Assembly: GCF_014205835.1 (NCBI RefSeq)
Contig: NZ_JACHCQ010000001.1
Coordinates: 1 to 64,000, forward strand
Direction of reading: 5' to 3'
Origin: Pedobacter sp. AK013
GTDB taxonomy: Bacteria; Bacteroidota; Bacteroidia; Sphingobacteriales; Sphingobacteriaceae
DNA length: 64,000 nucleotides
In this document: piece by piece, positions 61,821 to 64,000 of the stretch
Layout of the letters: each line of letters begins with the position of its first letter
Numbering within the stretch: position 1 is the first letter of the stretch
Notes under the pieces: model-generated
Databases searched by the model: none
What the model saw: the letters and a program-made list of their open reading frames with translations, nothing else
What the model was told of the DNA's origin: nothing
Translations under genes and position numbers: made by a program

Positions 61821-63918
61821 TCAACTCTATCTGTACACCCAATCCCTTGCCTACTTTTGTCCCGGCCGCTATAGATTGGCTGATTACTTTTCCCGACCCG
61901 AAAACTTTGGTTTTCAAACCGGCATTTCCTAAAAGATACAATGCATCTTTCAGTCCCATTCCTGCTACATTTGGCATCACACCTTTACGCTCGTTATTTT
62001 CTTGAAAAACTGTCCCTGCACTGGTATCTATAATGTTGTAATACTCAGATTTTGAAGCAAAAAGCGGTTTAAAACCAAATGCTTTATACACCTTCTGAGT
62101 CGCCTTACTTTGTCCTGCTTTTGTAGGCGGATTACCCGTATTACCTACCAAACGATTAGGCACATCGTTATACATCTGCATATCGCTGGCATAAATACGA
62201 TCGGCAATTTCTCTGAAAACTGGCCCCGAAACCAATGCACCATAATAAGCACCCTTTGGATCGTTAATAACCACAATTAGAGAATACTTCGGTTTATCAG
62301 CTGGGAAATAACCCACAAAAGAGGCCTGATATTGCTTATTTGCTTTGTATCCCCTATTTGCGTCAGCGACCTGTGCTGTTCCGGTTTTACCTGCAATTGG
62401 ATATAGGGGATTGTAAACAATCTGCTTTCCGCTACCCTCAGTCACTACTCCTTCAAGCATTTTTTTAATTTTGCTCAAGGTCACATCCGAACATATTTTA
62501 TCCTTAATCACCCTAACTTTAAACTGCTCGATCGGATTACCCAACCTTCTGATCTCTTTTACAAAAATTGGCGCCACCATTTTACCATTGTTAGCCACCG
62601 CATTATATAGTGTAAGCATTTTTAATGGCGTCAGCTGCATTTCATAACCGTAAGCCATTTGAGGAAGGGTCATGTTTTTGTTCCAGCTTTTGTTTGTTAC
62701 TGGATTCTTTACTGCCGGCGTAGCTTCTCCAGGAATTTGTAAACCCATTTTTTCATTTAAATGCCAATCATATAGATGATCAGTAAATTTTTTAGGGTTA
62801 GCACCATATTTACTATTGATCAAATATGCGATCGCTGCGTTTGAGGATTGTTCGAAGGCTTTTTTAACTGTTACTACACCAATGCTTCCGTGAGAATCTT
62901 TAATGATATGCCCCGGAATTTTATAAGTACCCGTTCCAACCATAGTATTGGTATCTACCAACTTGTCTTCTAAAAGCGCCATATAAGAAGCCAGTTTAAA
63001 GGTCGATCCCGGATCCTGATTACCCGCGATAGCGTAGTTAAATTTTTCTTTATAAACACCCTCTTCCACTTTAGAAAAATTAGCTACCGCACGGATCTCA
63101 CCGGTTGCAACTTCCATCAAGATTACCGCACCGTGATCAGCCTGCGATTTGATCAACTGCTTTTCTAAGGCACTTTGTGCCAAATCCTGCATATTCACAT
63201 CGATGGTCGAGATAATATCCGCTCCATCTTTTGGCGCAACCTCTGCCTCTTCATTCACGGGGATATAAACACCTCCGGCGATGCGCTGCATCAATCTTTT
63301 TCCGGTTTCACCGTTGATATATTCTTTATAAGCACCTTCTAAACCTACCCCATTGGCCACATTTTCATTTTTATAACCAATTGTACGGGCAGCTAAAGCC
63401 TGAAAAGGAAGAATACGTTTATTTCGCTGTACAGCAATTAAACCACCAGTACTCTTTCCAATATTATATAGCGGGAAAGTCCGGATGATTTTAAGATCCG
63501 AATAACTTACCTTCCGATGGATTAATAAATATTTAGAACTATCTTGACGACCTTTTCGAAGCATCCTAGAATATTCTTTTGCGGTCTTATCTTTAAAAAA
63601 CTGTGAAAGCTTATAACCCAATGAATCTACTTTTTCATTAAAAATTTTCTCATCAGCAATACCACCGGCAAACATATCCATACGCAGTTCGTATTCAGGT
63701 ATCGAAGTAGCCAGTAAACTACCATCATTAGAATAAATATTCCCACGGGTAGCCTCCACATTTACATATCGTGTAGAAAGACTATCAGCCATAGCTTTCC
63801 ACTTTTTTCCTTGTACAAACTGCACCTGACCGAGGCGTAAAAACACCGCGAAAGCAAAAAGCACAATTAAGCCAAATGCCAGATATACACGAAGCAAGAT
63901 GTTTGCTCTAATATTCAT
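61816..63918 (-). CDS. ftsI: Class B penicillin-binding protein FtsI (PBP3) with a PASTA domain
   Basis: ATG 63918 (MNIRANILLRVYLAFG) gives 700 residues; the frame extends four codons to a TTG inside ftsL. A transmembrane segment (about 10-28), the PBP dimer domain (about 50-220) and the transpeptidase domain follow, with DPGSTFK (active Ser about 302), SSN and IAGKTGTA (about 508-515). A single PASTA domain closes the protein (about 635-700, MPNVAGMGLKDALYLLGNAG). It cross-links septal peptidoglycan with FtsW. Overlaps ftsL by 11 bases. Confidence 0.96.
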   Translation of the reverse strand: MNIRANILLRVYLAFGLIVLFAFAVFLRLGQVQFVQGKKWKAMADSLSTRYVNVEATRGNIYSNDGSLLATSIPEYELRMDMFAGGIADEKIFNEKVDSLGYKLSQFFKDKTAKEYSRMLRKGRQDSSKYLLIHRKVSYSDLKIIRTFPLYNIGKSTGGLIAVQRNKRILPFQALAARTIGYKNENVANGVGLEGAYKEYINGETGKRLMQRIAGGVYIPVNEEAEVAPKDGADIISTIDVNMQDLAQSALEKQLIKSQADHGAVILMEVATGEIRAVANFSKVEEGVYKEKFNYAIAGNQDPGSTFKLASYMALLEDKLVDTNTMVGTGTYKIPGHIIKDSHGSIGVVTVKKAFEQSSNAAIAYLINSKYGANPKKFTDHLYDWHLNEKMGLQIPGEATPAVKNPVTNKSWNKNMTLPQMAYGYEMQLTPLKMLTLYNAVANNGKMVAPIFVKEIRRLGNPIEQFKVRVIKDKICSDVTLSKIKKMLEGVVTEGSGKQIVYNPLYPIAGKTGTAQVADANRGYKANKQYQASFVGYFPADKPKYSLIVVINDPKGAYYGALVSGPVFREIADRIYASDMQMYNDVPNRLVGNTGNPPTKAGQSKATQKVYKAFGFKPLFASKSEYYNIIDTSAGTVFQENNERKGVMPNVAGMGLKDALYLLGNAGLKTKVFGSGKVISQSIAAGTKVGKGLGVQIELN

Positions 63919-64000
63919 CGCTTTTAACAATTATTTTTTTTGGTGGTTCAATCAGTTCTTTTATACCAAGGGTATCTACCTTTTTGGCAACCTCCGTCAA
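63908..64000 (-). CDS. ftsL: FtsL-like protein, C-terminal end (cut by window edge)
   Basis: The last 30 codons of a minus-strand gene, ending EPPKKIIVKSDEY at TAG 63910-63908, precede and overlap ftsI. The position directly before ftsI is that of ftsL in the mur/fts cluster. The visible tail (TEVAKKVDTLGIKELIEPPK) resembles the C-terminus of Bacteroidetes FtsL-like proteins. The start lies outside the window. Confidence 0.6.
   Translation of the reverse strand: MTEVAKKVDTLGIKELIEPPKKIIVKSDEY

Overview
The window looks like a chromosomal segment of a member of the Bacteroidetes, most likely Sphingobacteriaceae and close to Pedobacter. The reasons are: type IX secretion genes (a PorP/SprF protein and a gliding-motility-type C-terminal domain), two TonB-dependent receptors with carboxypeptidase-regulatory-like N-termini, a LytS/LytTR pair, an Hc1-type histone-like protein, promoters of the form TTG-N19-TAnnTTTG, and a mur/fts cluster in the Bacteroidetes order without murF. 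The genus is an inference.

Layout. 1-0.1 kb: the 3' end of a transposase. 0.5-5.5 kb: a small cell-surface protein with no ordinary start codon, a DeoR-type regulator divergent from a 5'-nucleotidase with shared palindromic operators, a membrane protein with a Cys/Gly-rich tail and a tiny upstream ORF, and a Crp-family regulator. 5.8-10.8 kb: a minus-strand operon of secreted Ig-like proteins ending in a type IX-sorted protein and PorP/SprF; its first gene is split by a frameshift in a six-base C run. 11-18.7 kb: an ATPase/DUF234 gene behind 54-bp repeats, glgB, a GH31 alpha-glucosidase, and an AbiE-like toxin-antitoxin pair. 18.7-25.7 kb: a TonB-dependent receptor, a penicillin-acylase-family hydrolase, a small membrane protein and a LuxE-like protein.

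25.7-31.1 kb is the most coherent accessory system: an eight-gene minus-strand operon (MerC-like protein, a 54-residue secreted peptide, LolD-like ATPase, FtsX-like permease, three paralogous DUF3299-like secreted proteins, Fur/Zur regulator) divergent from a CobW/ZNG-type GTPase. Two copies of a 15-bp dyad sit on the two divergent promoters. I read it as a zinc-limitation regulon.

31-49 kb: zinc-ribbon protein, LytTR two-component pair, a TonB-dependent receptor, tyrS, an AcpH-like gene whose 3' end is duplicated around an ATPase/DUF4143 gene, a secreted protein, ligA, a GxxExxY gene bracketed by inverted repeats, dapA, a diverged intergenic repeat pair, an acetyltransferase, a Crp-AraC fusion regulator, hc1, and an alpha-oxoamine synthase. 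49-64 kb: the division and cell-wall cluster (minus strand, in transcription order ftsL, ftsI, murE, mraY, murD, ftsW, murG, murC, ftsQ, ftsA, ftsZ). It builds the lipid-linked peptidoglycan precursor and the divisome; MurE carries the DNPR motif of meso-diaminopimelate-adding enzymes, which fits dapA in the same window. Several of its spacers carry low-complexity or REP-like repeats.
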